This document shows positions 52,035-60,729 of a stretch of 64,000 bases of DNA, in pieces (position 1 is the stretch's first letter; the number at the start of each line of letters is the position of its first letter). The position numbers were made by a program, and so were the translations under genes. Source of the stretch: DASTPP01 sp035762175 (lineage in GTDB: Bacteria > Myxococcota_A > Polyangia > Polyangiales > Polyangiaceae); assembly GCA_035762175.1 (NCBI GenBank), contig DASTPP010000111.1, positions 62,001-126,000 of the forward strand, in the 5' to 3' direction. The notes under the pieces are model-generated. The model worked only from the letters and a program-made list of their open reading frames with translations. It was not told where the DNA came from and did not search any database.

Positions 52035-52433
52035 CTATCCTTCGGCCTTCGCCTCGGCCTCGGCAACGCTGTGCGGCGGCGACGAGGGCGGCCCGCCGCC
52101 GAGCCGAGCGACCTCGGCGCCGACGATCGCCAGCGCCCTGCCGACGAGCCGCAGCTCGCGCCCGTTGACGTCGGCGATCTGCTCGAGGATGCCCCAGTCG
52201 TCGGCGTCATCCCTGAGCGCCGCCCGGGCGATCTCGGCGGCCTCGCCGGCGAGGCTTTCGGCGAGCTTGTAGAGGGCGCGCGCGTACGCGCCGGCGTCGC
52301 CGGACGAAAGCACGTGCTCGGCCGAGCTCGCGTAGAGGGCAACCACGGCCGCCTCGGTCTCGTGCGCGATGTGGCGGCAGATGGCAAAGAGCGCGCGGGC
52401 GCGGGGGCGCTCGAGGGGGGCGGGGCGGGTCAT
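52035..52433 (-). CDS. Hypothetical helical protein
   Basis: ATG 52433 overlaps the previous stop. The 132-residue product is almost all helix (ALFAICRHIAHETEAAVVAL, ARALYKLAESLAGEAAEIAR) with an acidic turn (DDADDWGILEQIADVNGREL). No family was recognised. Coupled to 52430-52837, so the two products may form a complex. Confidence 0.55.
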   Translation of the reverse strand: MTRPAPLERPRARALFAICRHIAHETEAAVVALYASSAEHVLSSGDAGAYARALYKLAESLAGEAAEIARAALRDDADDWGILEQIADVNGRELRLVGRALAIVGAEVARLGGGPPSSPPHSVAEAEAKAEG

Positions 52434-52837
52434 CGGGCACCCCCGGCCGGGGCCGCGCGCGGCCGCGCGGGCTTCGCCTCATCGAGCGCCGCGGCGACGA
52501 ACCGGAGGGCTCGGGCGATGCGCCGGAAGTAGTAGGCCGGGCGGGCGTCGAGGTCGCCCGCGTTCGTCGACTCCTGACCGGCGCGTTGCAGGACGGCCAA
52601 GCCCATGACGTGCAGCGCCTCGAACCGGTCGGCCCCGGGCTTCGCCCGTTCGACGTCGAGGGCGAGCGCGGGCAGGCTGTCGCCGTCGATGACGGCCGAG
52701 AGCGCCCGGGCGGCCTTCGTCGCCTTGACGGCGGCGGGCCCGAGCGGGGCGGGCGGCGCCGGCGCGCGCTTCAGCGGCGGGGCCTTCGGGCGGGGCAAAG
52801 TTGACCCGCCTGGCTTGGGTGGTGCTAGCTTCGGCAT
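52430..52837 (-). CDS. Hypothetical protein with basic N-terminus
   Basis: ATG 52837 follows GGGAG at about 9 nt. The 135-residue product has a Pro/Lys-rich start (KLAPPKPGGSTLPRPKAPPL) and a helical body (AVKATKAARALSAVIDGDSL, FEALHVMGLAVLQRAGQEST, YYFRRIARALRFVAAALDEA). No family was recognised. Head of a two-gene operon transcribed away from the 53041 gene. Confidence 0.55.
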   Translation of the reverse strand: MPKLAPPKPGGSTLPRPKAPPLKRAPAPPAPLGPAAVKATKAARALSAVIDGDSLPALALDVERAKPGADRFEALHVMGLAVLQRAGQESTNAGDLDARPAYYFRRIARALRFVAAALDEAKPARPRAAPAGGAR

Positions 52838-53040
52838 TGTTCGTTTCTCCCGTGCAGGGTTGGGCGGACACGGGCCCTCGGCGTCTGATCCACGCCGGGG
52901 GCCCACTTGTTTTGTCGTGCGCGCAAGGCGCCTGAGCCTCCGTTATGAATTATTGGCGGTATGCTTGCAACAGAAAAGCAAGACGCGCTCTTGCTTGCGT
53001 CTCTGTGGCCCCGCATAACAAGCGGGGTTAAGCTGCGGCA
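52838..53040. promoter_or_regulatory. Divergent control region with two palindromes
   Basis: AAGCAAGA-CGCGC-TCTTGCTT (52976-52996) is a perfect 8-bp inverted repeat and CCCCGC...GCGGGG (53009-53027) a second. Leftward, TTGCAA and CATAAC 17 bases apart could form a weak promoter. The region separates two divergent transcripts, so one regulator, perhaps the 53041 product, may control both. Confidence 0.5.
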
Positions 53041-53397
53041 ATGCCCCGAGGCAGACCGCCGAAGCCAGAGGCCGAACTCAAACGGCTCTATGTGAGCGTG
53101 AAACTCACCCCCGCCGAACGCGCCGACTTCGACAGGGTGCTCGAGCTGCGCAACGAAGAGGTGCGGCGCCTGACGGGCGAGCCCATCACCTTGACGGCGA
53201 GCGATCTGCTTCGCCGTCTCATCGCTAAGGAAGTCGAGCGCCTCGGCATCCGGCCCGCCGCCGGCGACTCGAGGCCGCCCCCGCCACCGGAGCCCGAGCC
53301 CCCGGCGCCCCCCGCCCCGAAGGCCTCCCCGGCGAAGGTGCCGAAGGCCTCGCCCTCGAAGGGCAAGATCGAGTCGGGTAAGGGCCGGCGCCGATGA
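53041..53397 (+). CDS. AT-hook/ribbon-like DNA-binding protein candidate
   Basis: The 118-residue product begins PRGRPPKPE, an AT-hook-like RGRP motif, followed by a strand and helices (LYVSVKLTPAERADFDRVLE, LTASDLLRRLIAKEVERLG) that resemble a ribbon-helix-helix domain. The Pro-rich linker leads to a Lys-rich tail with two KASP(A/S)K repeats, as in the 50449-50817 protein. The context suggests a transcription regulator of the divergent region. Confidence 0.55.
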   Translation: MPRGRPPKPEAELKRLYVSVKLTPAERADFDRVLELRNEEVRRLTGEPITLTASDLLRRLIAKEVERLGIRPAAGDSRPPPPPEPEPPAPPAPKASPAKVPKASPSKGKIESGKGRRR

Positions 53398-53435
53398 TCT
53401 CCGGCCTCGGCGCCCCGTGCGCTAGACTGGGGACC

Positions 53436-53636
53436 ATGGCCCCGACGGACGACGACCCCGAAACGCTCGAGCCCGAGACCGAGACCGATGTCGAGCCGAT
53501 CGACCCCGAGGACGCCGACGCGGTTGCTGCCGCGCTCGACCGCGTCGAGGCGGGGGGCGAGCTGGTCGACGGCGAGGCCTGGCTCGCGGGCTGGCGCGAA
53601 CGGCTCGACGCGAAATGGCGCGCGCGCACCGGCTAG
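53436..53636 (+). CDS. Antitoxin candidate of the ParE-type module
   Basis: ATG 53436 gives 66 acidic residues (PETLEPETETDVEPIDPEDA) ending in a basic helix (LAGWRERLDAKWRARTG). It lies directly upstream of a ParE-like toxin and overlaps it by 22 bases. The size and acidity suit an antitoxin; no DNA-binding domain is evident. Confidence 0.6.
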   Translation: MAPTDDDPETLEPETETDVEPIDPEDADAVAAALDRVEAGGELVDGEAWLAGWRERLDAKWRARTG

Positions 53637-53908
53637 AGCCGGCCGCCCGGGCCGAGCTCGACGCGCACCTCAAATGGCTCGACGAGCACAACACGGGCGC
53701 GGCGGCGCGCTTCGTCGGGGCCCTCGAGAACGCCCTCGAGACGCTGGCCTCGGGCGTCGCCGACGGGCGGCCGGTGACGCTGCCTGACGGGCGACGCGTT
53801 CGCCGGTGGTACGTGCGGCCGCTCATCCTGTACTACGTGCGCGAGGGCGGCGACGTGGTCGTGCTGCGCGCGCGGCACGAGGCCCGACGCCCGCTTGAGC
53901 GAGGCTAA
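53615..53908 (+). CDS. ParE/RelE-family toxin
   Basis: The 97-residue product matches the family layout: two N-terminal helices (LEPAARAELDAHLKWLDEHN, AAARFVGALENALETLASG) followed by beta-strands (VRRWYVRPLILYYVREGGDV, VVLRARHEARRPL). The pattern RWYVRPLILYYV and the late LRARHEARRP are characteristic. ParE poisons gyrase and RelE cuts mRNA; which applies is unclear. Confidence 0.78.
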   Translation: MARAHRLEPAARAELDAHLKWLDEHNTGAAARFVGALENALETLASGVADGRPVTLPDGRRVRRWYVRPLILYYVREGGDVVVLRARHEARRPLERG

Positions 53909-54190
53909 CCCCTCGGGCCTCGACGCCGGCGAGGGGGGCGCCTGGGTACGCTGAGGGGCGTCGCCGTGCTCTTTGAGAAGGCGTTCGATCAACGCGGCGT
54001 CAGGACCCCGCCAAAGAACCTCTTGAGAGTCGCGCTCGCTGAACCGCCCGTACTCTGAGTAGCGCATGGTTATGACTGCATCGGCCGGCGTCGGCCGATT
54101 GACCTTCGTCCCGGTGTCAGACCGATACGAGCCGCGCTCCCAACCGCGCGGGGTGAGGTGCCACTCTGCCCACTCGTCACCTTGTGCCAT
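53633..54190 (-). CDS. Hypothetical protein; C-terminus antisense to the toxin gene
   Basis: From ATG 54190 the first ~95 residues look like a real domain (EWAEWHLTPRGWERGSYRSD, AVITMRYSEYGRFSERDSQE). The frame then has no stop and runs antisense through the ParE-type gene, giving an implausible tail. A TAG in another frame near 53909 suggests a frameshift or a natural end there. The true length is probably close to 95 residues. Confidence 0.45.
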   Translation of the reverse strand: MAQGDEWAEWHLTPRGWERGSYRSDTGTKVNRPTPADAVITMRYSEYGRFSERDSQEVLWRGPDAALIERLLKEHGDAPQRTQAPPSPASRPEGLASLKRASGLVPRAQHDHVAALAHVVQDERPHVPPANASPVRQRHRPPVGDARGQRLEGVLEGPDEARRRARVVLVEPFEVRVELGPGGRL

Positions 54191-54385
54191 GGCTACGACC
54201 GTAAGGCGCCGAAGGCCTGGCGCAACGCTCCCCCGTGGCTTCGGGCTCGGCACCGATCGCGCGCAGGGCGCTGGCGGCGAGGTGGGCGCGCCCGTCGAAG
54301 GGGGAGCCCACACCGACCCGGCGACGCGCCTCGAGTTCGGGGGCCTCGCGGGCGAGGGCCTCGGCGGGTAGGGGCACAGCGGTGA

Positions 54386-56134
54386 CTAGTGCCCGGTGTC
54401 TGGTGACTGGCGCCAAGTGTCTGCGGCAGGGGCGCACCCGGTTGCCGGGCCGAGCCGCCCCCTTCCGAAGGGGAAGGCCTCGGGGGGATGTGCCCTAGGG
54501 GCCGCTCGAGAGGCCGGCGGCTGAACACACACCGCTCGGCAGAAGGCCCCCATCACACGCCCCGCTAACCCCGCCCTCACGTCTGCCCGGCGCCGCCCCT
54601 TGCTTGCCGTAGGTCCGCTTCGTTTCTGCTCGGGGGCACATTCGTTCTCGCTGCCTGTCCGCCTAGCTCGCACTCGCTCGAGCAAGGCCCAAGCGGCCTC
54701 GTAGTCGTGGCTTCCGGCATGAGCGAGTTCAGCCTCGGTCGGCACCAGCTCACCGCGAAAGGCCTTGGAAAGGATGGCGCCGGCGAGACGTTCTGCTTGA
54801 ACGGTGGCTCGATGCAGACGCTTCTCAAGCTCGTCGGCAAACTCGAAGATGGCATGAACGCGCCGCAAAATTTCGGTCTGTTCTGCCAGGGATGGAAGAC
54901 AGACCAAGGTAGAACGCAAATGGTCGAAGCTGAGGTGCGGACGGCCTTCGCCGTAAGCCCAGGTTCTGTACTGGCGTTGCCCGTGCTCGGGCGAGTTCAG
55001 CCACAGCTCGACGTAAGGCGCCATTTCTGGTCGGGCAAGTCTAACTAGCGCCACGCTTTGGCAAACAAAGTGATCTTTCACTGCCGTATCCACACGGCAA
55101 ACATCGCCAGTGTTCGCCCCGACGATGGTTACGAGCACGTCGTCTTTTTCGACGCGCGTACGCTCTCGCTCTGGATCTGACTCCGGTGGGGCTACTCCCT
55201 GCCGGTACGAGCGGTCGAACAACATTGGCCGAACATTCTGCGCCATAACGAAGGTGCCGTAGCCGCCCTCCTTGTAAAATGGCTTCCATGCCCGTGAACC
55301 GCTGGTCATATGAACGGCCAGCGCGTCCAAGCTGACCCGCTTCCAACATTCTGGAGCTTCTAGCGCAAACTCATCTGTCGCAAGCGTGGCTGGCTTTCTG
55401 CGCCGTGGTAGATGCTCTAGCTCACGCCCAGTCGTCGTTTCGGCGGGCCCAAGCCCTCGCCAGTCTTCTGTCAACTTCCCCGAGCAGGCTGCCGCCAGCA
55501 CCGCCTGCCGGAATCGTTTCAGGATCCCCCGCACCCGCTCGAGACGCTCACGGGCAGCGCTCACTTGGACAAGAAGCCCCTCGACCTGCGCGACTATACG
55601 GCGTTGCTCAGAGAGAGGAGGTAGATTCAGATGAAACGCAAGAACCGCAGGAAAGTAGATGGTCGTGTGCGTGCTACCTTTTCCGAACTCATGCAGATGC
55701 TCTCCCTCTGCCATCAAGGCGTACATCAGAAACTTGGGCTCTAGGGCGTCGGAGCAGACCCAGTTGACGAAGTCTTGGCTGGTCGCCATGGGACGCCCGA
55801 GAATCGTTACGTAGCCGACAGACGCCGTACGGGAGAGGCATACGGTGCCGGCGGGGAGCCAGCGGGCCGCGGAATTCGCAAGCCCCTCTTCGGTGATGGT
55901 TTGAAGCGTCCGATGAATGACCTGCCCGTGGTGACGGCCGGCGTCACGGATGCCGAGCCAGGGCACATTGCCGTCCCAATATTCGGGGTGCTTTCGGCTC
56001 GGTGTATGGCCACTCTCGAGCCGCGCGATGTCTGTCAGAAGTACGCGCTTCCACCCCTCTGGAGGTGTATCACCCGGGTCCCCGACAGAGAGCGCAGCGC
56101 GCCCGGGGATGACTTCGTCCGAACGTTGTCTCAT
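54386..56134 (-). CDS. hsdS: Type I restriction-modification specificity subunit
   Basis: The 582-residue protein has two target-recognition domains separated by conserved helices. The first starts GWKRVLLTDIARLESGHTPS and includes the NVPWLGIRD motif; its conserved region is LPPLSEQRRIVAQVEGLLVQ; the second starts CWKRVSLDALAVHMTSGSRA and ends CLPSLAEQTEILRRVHAIFE. Each domain reads half of a bipartite DNA site. The final ~80 residues are Arg/Pro-rich and unusual, possibly read-through. Overlaps hsdM by ATGA. Confidence 0.9.
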   Translation of the reverse strand: MRQRSDEVIPGRAALSVGDPGDTPPEGWKRVLLTDIARLESGHTPSRKHPEYWDGNVPWLGIRDAGRHHGQVIHRTLQTITEEGLANSAARWLPAGTVCLSRTASVGYVTILGRPMATSQDFVNWVCSDALEPKFLMYALMAEGEHLHEFGKGSTHTTIYFPAVLAFHLNLPPLSEQRRIVAQVEGLLVQVSAARERLERVRGILKRFRQAVLAAACSGKLTEDWRGLGPAETTTGRELEHLPRRRKPATLATDEFALEAPECWKRVSLDALAVHMTSGSRAWKPFYKEGGYGTFVMAQNVRPMLFDRSYRQGVAPPESDPERERTRVEKDDVLVTIVGANTGDVCRVDTAVKDHFVCQSVALVRLARPEMAPYVELWLNSPEHGQRQYRTWAYGEGRPHLSFDHLRSTLVCLPSLAEQTEILRRVHAIFEFADELEKRLHRATVQAERLAGAILSKAFRGELVPTEAELAHAGSHDYEAAWALLERVRARRTGSENECAPEQKRSGPTASKGRRRADVRAGLAGRVMGAFCRAVCVQPPASRAAPRAHPPEAFPFGRGRLGPATGCAPAADTWRQSPDTGH

Positions 56135-57567
56135 GCCACCGCCCTCTTCGGCACTTCGGCACCGCCCTCGAGCAGCTTGAGGATCTGGTTGAGCTCGCTC
56201 ACCGCTTCTTCAAGCTCGGCGATAGCGTCTGTCGCGAGTTCTTCAGGGTCGGGCAGTTCATCGGCGTCGTCGAGCGACTCCTCTTTTAGCCACTTGAAGC
56301 CGTCGAGCTTGAAGTCTCGGGCCTTGACCTCCGCGTTGGTGAACGAGCGCCAGCGATCTTCTTTCGAGTCTGCGGTCTTGCGTTTCGCGCGACCGTTCGG
56401 GTCTGGGCCATAGCAGCGTTCGAACTCAGCGAAGTGGGCTGGGGCGAGGGGGCGGTCTTTCTTGGTGATTGAAGGCACGTTCGTGCGGGCGTCGTAGACC
56501 CAGACCTTCTCGGTGGGGGCGCCCTTGGTGAAGAAGACGACGTTGGCTTTGACCCCGGGGCAGTAAGGGGTGAAGGTGCCCCGGGGCAGACGCAACACGG
56601 TGTGCAAGTCGCAGTCTTCGGTCAGAATCTTGAAAACCTCGCCAGCTTGGTCGGCGAAGAGGCAGTTGTCGGGCAAGATGACGGCGGCCCTGCCGCCCGG
56701 CTTCAAGACCGTCAAGATGTGCTGCAGGAAATTGAGCTGCTTGTTCGACGTTTCGACGGTGAAGTCTTCGCGCTCGGGGCTCTGGTTCGCGCCCTTGGTG
56801 CCGAAGGGCGGGTTGGTTAGAACGACGTCGAAGCGGTCGGCCGAGGGCGGGTCGTAGATGGTGTCGCCGAGCGTGATCAAGGGCTCGATGCCGTGCAGGT
56901 AGAGGTTCATCAGGGCGAGGCGCCGAGGCCTCGCGACAAGTTCTTGGCCGAAGAAGGTCTTTTGCCTGACGCGGCGCGCGAGGCCACGGTCGATTGCCCC
57001 GCTGGTCTGCTTCTCGAACCACTCGTAGGCGGCGACCAAGAAGCCCCCCGTGCCGCAGGCAGGGTCGCAGATGGTGAAGTCGGGCCGGTCGCGGGGGTCA
57101 GGCTTGAGGCAGCGCACGATGCTGTCGATAAGCACGCGGGGAGTGAAGTACTGACCCGCGCCCTTCTTGCCCTCGGCTGCGGCCTTCTCGAGCAAACCCT
57201 CGTAGGCGGCGGCCTTGACGTCGACGTCGAGGCCCGTCCACTCCGTCTCGTCAATGAGGGCGATGAGCTTCTTCAGGTTGACGGGGTTGCTGAAGCGGCT
57301 CTGGGCGCTCGCGTAGATGTCACCGAGCAGGCCGGGATGCTTGCTCAGCGCACGCAGGGCGTCTTCGTAGTGCTCGAGCAGGTCGGTGCCACTCTTGGCC
57401 CGCAGGCTCGGCCAGTCGCACCCCTCGGGTAGGGCGACCTTCCGTGTCTCGTCGGCCATCTTCAAGAAGAGCAGGTACGTGATCTGCTCGATGTAGTCGC
57501 CGTAGTCGATGCCGTCGTGGCGTAGCGTGTGGCAGAAGCCCCAGAGCTTTTGAGCGACGTCGGTCAT
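56131..57567 (-). CDS. hsdM: Type I restriction-modification N6-adenine methyltransferase
   Basis: The 478-residue enzyme has an N-terminal HsdM helical domain (LWGFCHTLRHDGIDYGDYIE), the SAM-binding motif DPACGTGGFLVAAYEWFE and the catalytic NPPFGTKG. It methylates adenine at the sites read by HsdS and protects host DNA. The gene lies 197 bases after hsdR; that gap shows no gene. Confidence 0.94.
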   Translation of the reverse strand: MTDVAQKLWGFCHTLRHDGIDYGDYIEQITYLLFLKMADETRKVALPEGCDWPSLRAKSGTDLLEHYEDALRALSKHPGLLGDIYASAQSRFSNPVNLKKLIALIDETEWTGLDVDVKAAAYEGLLEKAAAEGKKGAGQYFTPRVLIDSIVRCLKPDPRDRPDFTICDPACGTGGFLVAAYEWFEKQTSGAIDRGLARRVRQKTFFGQELVARPRRLALMNLYLHGIEPLITLGDTIYDPPSADRFDVVLTNPPFGTKGANQSPEREDFTVETSNKQLNFLQHILTVLKPGGRAAVILPDNCLFADQAGEVFKILTEDCDLHTVLRLPRGTFTPYCPGVKANVVFFTKGAPTEKVWVYDARTNVPSITKKDRPLAPAHFAEFERCYGPDPNGRAKRKTADSKEDRWRSFTNAEVKARDFKLDGFKWLKEESLDDADELPDPEELATDAIAELEEAVSELNQILKLLEGGAEVPKRAVA

Positions 57568-57764
57568 GCGTTGAGCACCTCGCCCTGGGGGTCGTGAAGG
57601 TGCCGCCGAGCGAGGTCAACCCTCAACGCGAGGGGTCGAGCGTCGGCGCAGTCTTCGTGGGGCGGGAGGAGGGGGCCGGCATGCCATGGGAAGCATCAGG
57701 GCCCGTGCGGCGGGGGGGTGAGCCACCGACGCGCGCTCGACGGCAGGCGTTCGGAGGCCACGGC

Positions 57765-60446
57765 TCAGGCGGCGAGAGCTTCGTTGAGATCGTGCAGGAG
57801 GCCGTCGAGCCGGTCGCCAAAGACCTTGCGCACTGCGGGCCAGCCGCCGCCACGCGTCAGCACGGGGATGACGTCGAAGTCGTCGCGCTCGATGGAGAGG
57901 TTCTCGCGCAGGTGCTCGCGGATGCGATCGAGCCACTTCTGCTGCTCGGGGGTGAAGGTCTGCCCGGCCGCCACCCGGTCGAAGGCACGCTCGACCCGCT
58001 CGGCGGCGGTGAGCAAGGGCTGGGCGTCGTCAGCCGCGTGCTTAACCATCGAGATGATGTCGACGAGGGCACGGTGGTACCTCTGCTCGTGCGCCTTTTG
58101 TAGCTTCTCGGGGGTGAAGAGGTAGGGGCTCGAGGCGAGCTTCGCCCGCAGCTCGGCGAGGGCCTGGGCGCTCCAGTCGCGTGGGCGGTCGAGCAAGATG
58201 CGGATGGCCTCGATGTGCGCGGCGTTCTCGCGCACGAAGTCGGCGAAGGCGTCGAGGTAGTCGTCGGGCTTGTACTGGTTGCCGTGCACGTCCCGCACGA
58301 AGAGTGCTGACGAGACGTCGTCGATCACGCCGTGTGCCTTGTAGAAGAATCGCTCTTTTCGGGGGTAGTTGGCGAGCAAGTCTTGGAAGTCTTTGTCGCG
58401 TAGGGTCTTCATCGTCGCGACGAAGTCGGCTCGCAGGGCGCGGGGCAGCCCGCGGGCGTAGCGGCCGACGTCGCCGTCAGGCAGGTAGGCGGCGAAGAGG
58501 TCGCGGGCCTCGCCCGACATCTGCTTGTCGACCCGATGCAGGCGCTTGACGAGGCAGCCGACGTTGTAGTCTCGGTCGCGGTTGTGCCAGATGTCGTCGA
58601 CGATCTCGGCGATGCTGCGCGTCGGCTTCTCGAGCGGCTCGAGGGTGGGGCCGGTAGCACCCTTGAAGTAGGCGAGCAGGGTGCCGTCGAAGCAGTCGAA
58701 CACCGTGAAGTGCGACTTGTCGGTGAACTTCTCGCCCTTGCGGGTGCCGCGGCCCACCATTTGCTCGAAGAGGATGCGGCTCTTGACCGGACGCAAGAAG
58801 ACCAGGAACTCGAGGTCGGGTATGTCGACGCCGGTCGTGAGCAGGTCGACCGTCACGGCGACGCCAGGGTTGGGCCGGTTGCGAAACTCGCGAATGCGTT
58901 GCAGCGGCCGGTCGACCCGCCCGGTGATCTTATCGACGAAGGCGTCGCCCCGGCCGAACACGTCGCGGGCCATGTCGACGAGCTGGTCAGCGTGCGAGGT
59001 GTGCTGCAGATCGTTGACCGCGAAGATGAGGGTCTTGGGGAAGCGCCGGTAGCGTTGCTCATGCGCGTCGGCGTGTTTCTTGAGCTCTTCGAGAATCTTG
59101 CGGTTCGAGTCGGGGGCGGTGATGAGCCGCTCGACCTCGGCGGTATCGAACTGGCGCTCGTCTTCGACTTGGTCGAGCTTCGAGAGCCCGGTCTGTGGGT
59201 CGACGACCTCGACTTCTTCTCCCTCGCGGAGAAAGACGCCCCGAAGGCGCACGTTCGAGCGCACGTTGACCGCGTCGTAGTCGACCAGGTACCCGTCTTT
59301 GACGGCGTCTTGGTAGCCGTACCGGTAGACGAGGTGCTTGAAGAACGCGGTCGTGTGGCCTGCCGGCGTCGCCGTCAGGCCGATCGTCAGCGCGTCGAAG
59401 TGCTCGAGGGTGCTGCGCCAGACCGACTGCTCGGCCGCGGTGTAGCCGCGGTGGCACTCGTCGGCCACGACGAGGTCGAAGGCGTGAATGGGTATGTCGA
59501 GGCGATCGGCGTCGTCGTCGATCGCCTCGTCGCCGAGGCCGAAGATGGCCCCCCTGCCCAGCAGGTTGATGGCCATTCGCTGGATGGTGCTGACGTAAAC
59601 GAAGGTGTCGCCCTCCTGCGGGTCGGTCAGGTACTTCGTCGGCAGAACCTTGGGGTCGAACTTCTCGTCTGCGCCGAAGTCTTCGGTCTGAAAACGGCTG
59701 CTATAGACCTCGTAGATCTTGTCGAACTTCACGCCCCGCTCGGCTTCGAACGCAGCGAACGCGCGCACGGCTTGCGCCGCGAGCGCACGGCGGTCGACCA
59801 GAAAGAGCACCCGTTTGGCGACCCCTGCCTTCATCAGGCGGTAGATCTGGTGCACCATCGTGAAGGTCTTGCCGGTGCCCGTCGCCATCGCCACCAGCAA
59901 GTGCCGCTTGCGCTCGGCGATCGCCTGCTCGATCGCAGCGCAGGCGTCCCGTTGGTAGGGGCGGAGCCGCGGGTGGTCGAAGGGCGTCGCCTTGAGCTTG
60001 CGACACCCCCCGTCGAGATCGCGGCCCAAAAACTCGCGCAGTGCTGCGGGCGAGTGAAATGCAGCCACCTTGCGCGACCGATTCAGCGGGTGGCGAACGT
60101 CGTGAAACCAGATGACCTCGCCGTTGGTCGCGTAGAGAAAGGGTACCCGCAGGCCGTCGAAGTCGTAGGGCGAGCCCTCGAGACCGCGAGCGTAGCGCTC
60201 GGCCTGGGTCAGAACGTTCTGAGGGCCGACGGTGAGCTTCTTTGCCTCGACCACCCCCACCACATGGCCGTCGAGCGAGAGAGCGTAGTCAGCAGGGCCA
60301 GCGCTCGTGTCGTGCTCTTCGGTTCGATGGGGCGCGCCGACTGGCGTAGAGGTCGTGCGAAGGCGCCAACCGAGCGCGTCAAGCCTAGGGTCGATGCGCT
60401 TCTTGCGGGTTAGCCACTCTGGTTCGACGGACTTTGAGGCAGCCAT
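57765..60446 (-). CDS. hsdR: Type I restriction endonuclease subunit R
   Basis: The 893-residue protein has the PD-(D/E)XK nuclease region (PADYALSLDGHVVGVVEAKK), Walker A MATGTGKTFTMV, the DECH box VADECHRG, helicase motifs LTATPAG and VTVDLLTTGVDIPDLEFLVF, MVGRGTRKG, and a C-terminal domain like that of EcoEI. It translocates DNA and cuts unmethylated DNA far from the site. The smaller size and layout fit the EcoEI (type IB) family. Confidence 0.93.
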   Translation of the reverse strand: MAASKSVEPEWLTRKKRIDPRLDALGWRLRTTSTPVGAPHRTEEHDTSAGPADYALSLDGHVVGVVEAKKLTVGPQNVLTQAERYARGLEGSPYDFDGLRVPFLYATNGEVIWFHDVRHPLNRSRKVAAFHSPAALREFLGRDLDGGCRKLKATPFDHPRLRPYQRDACAAIEQAIAERKRHLLVAMATGTGKTFTMVHQIYRLMKAGVAKRVLFLVDRRALAAQAVRAFAAFEAERGVKFDKIYEVYSSRFQTEDFGADEKFDPKVLPTKYLTDPQEGDTFVYVSTIQRMAINLLGRGAIFGLGDEAIDDDADRLDIPIHAFDLVVADECHRGYTAAEQSVWRSTLEHFDALTIGLTATPAGHTTAFFKHLVYRYGYQDAVKDGYLVDYDAVNVRSNVRLRGVFLREGEEVEVVDPQTGLSKLDQVEDERQFDTAEVERLITAPDSNRKILEELKKHADAHEQRYRRFPKTLIFAVNDLQHTSHADQLVDMARDVFGRGDAFVDKITGRVDRPLQRIREFRNRPNPGVAVTVDLLTTGVDIPDLEFLVFLRPVKSRILFEQMVGRGTRKGEKFTDKSHFTVFDCFDGTLLAYFKGATGPTLEPLEKPTRSIAEIVDDIWHNRDRDYNVGCLVKRLHRVDKQMSGEARDLFAAYLPDGDVGRYARGLPRALRADFVATMKTLRDKDFQDLLANYPRKERFFYKAHGVIDDVSSALFVRDVHGNQYKPDDYLDAFADFVRENAAHIEAIRILLDRPRDWSAQALAELRAKLASSPYLFTPEKLQKAHEQRYHRALVDIISMVKHAADDAQPLLTAAERVERAFDRVAAGQTFTPEQQKWLDRIREHLRENLSIERDDFDVIPVLTRGGGWPAVRKVFGDRLDGLLHDLNEALAA

Positions 60447-60729
60447 CGGTGAACGCTCGAACGACGAACGTAAGGCAGGCTTTTAAGGCCGTTCAAGCCT
60501 GAAACAAGCCCCTGCGCTCGGTCGCAGTTTGTCCTCCCCCTCTCGAACCCAAACAAATGCCTAGCCAGCTCAAGGGCCCCAGCAGCGCTGAGCGAGGAAA
60601 GCTTCGCTGGCGCCTGCCAGAGGTGTTTCTCACCTACGCTCGCTTCCTCACGAAAATAACGTGAGCGTACTTCGCTGCCCTCGCGCCAGTGGGTAGCAAG
60701 TTTCGCTACCTGCGCCGGCAAAGTCGGCG
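60447..60729. promoter_or_regulatory. Control region upstream of hsdR
   Basis: CTCACG-AAAATAA-CGTGAG (60647-60665) and GGTAGC-AAGTTTC-GCTACC (60692-60710) are inverted repeats with 7-base centres. They are upstream of hsdR and could bind a regulator controlling restriction. GCGCCG...CGGCGC at 60713-60731 overlaps the stop of the J-domain gene. Confidence 0.45.

Noticed and set aside
56893..57432. Plus-strand frame inside hsdM
   Set aside because: It is antisense to a well-supported methyltransferase and has no domain.
58536..60413. 625-codon plus-strand frame inside hsdR
   Set aside because: It lies antisense to helicase motifs of hsdR; composition is that of a shadow frame.
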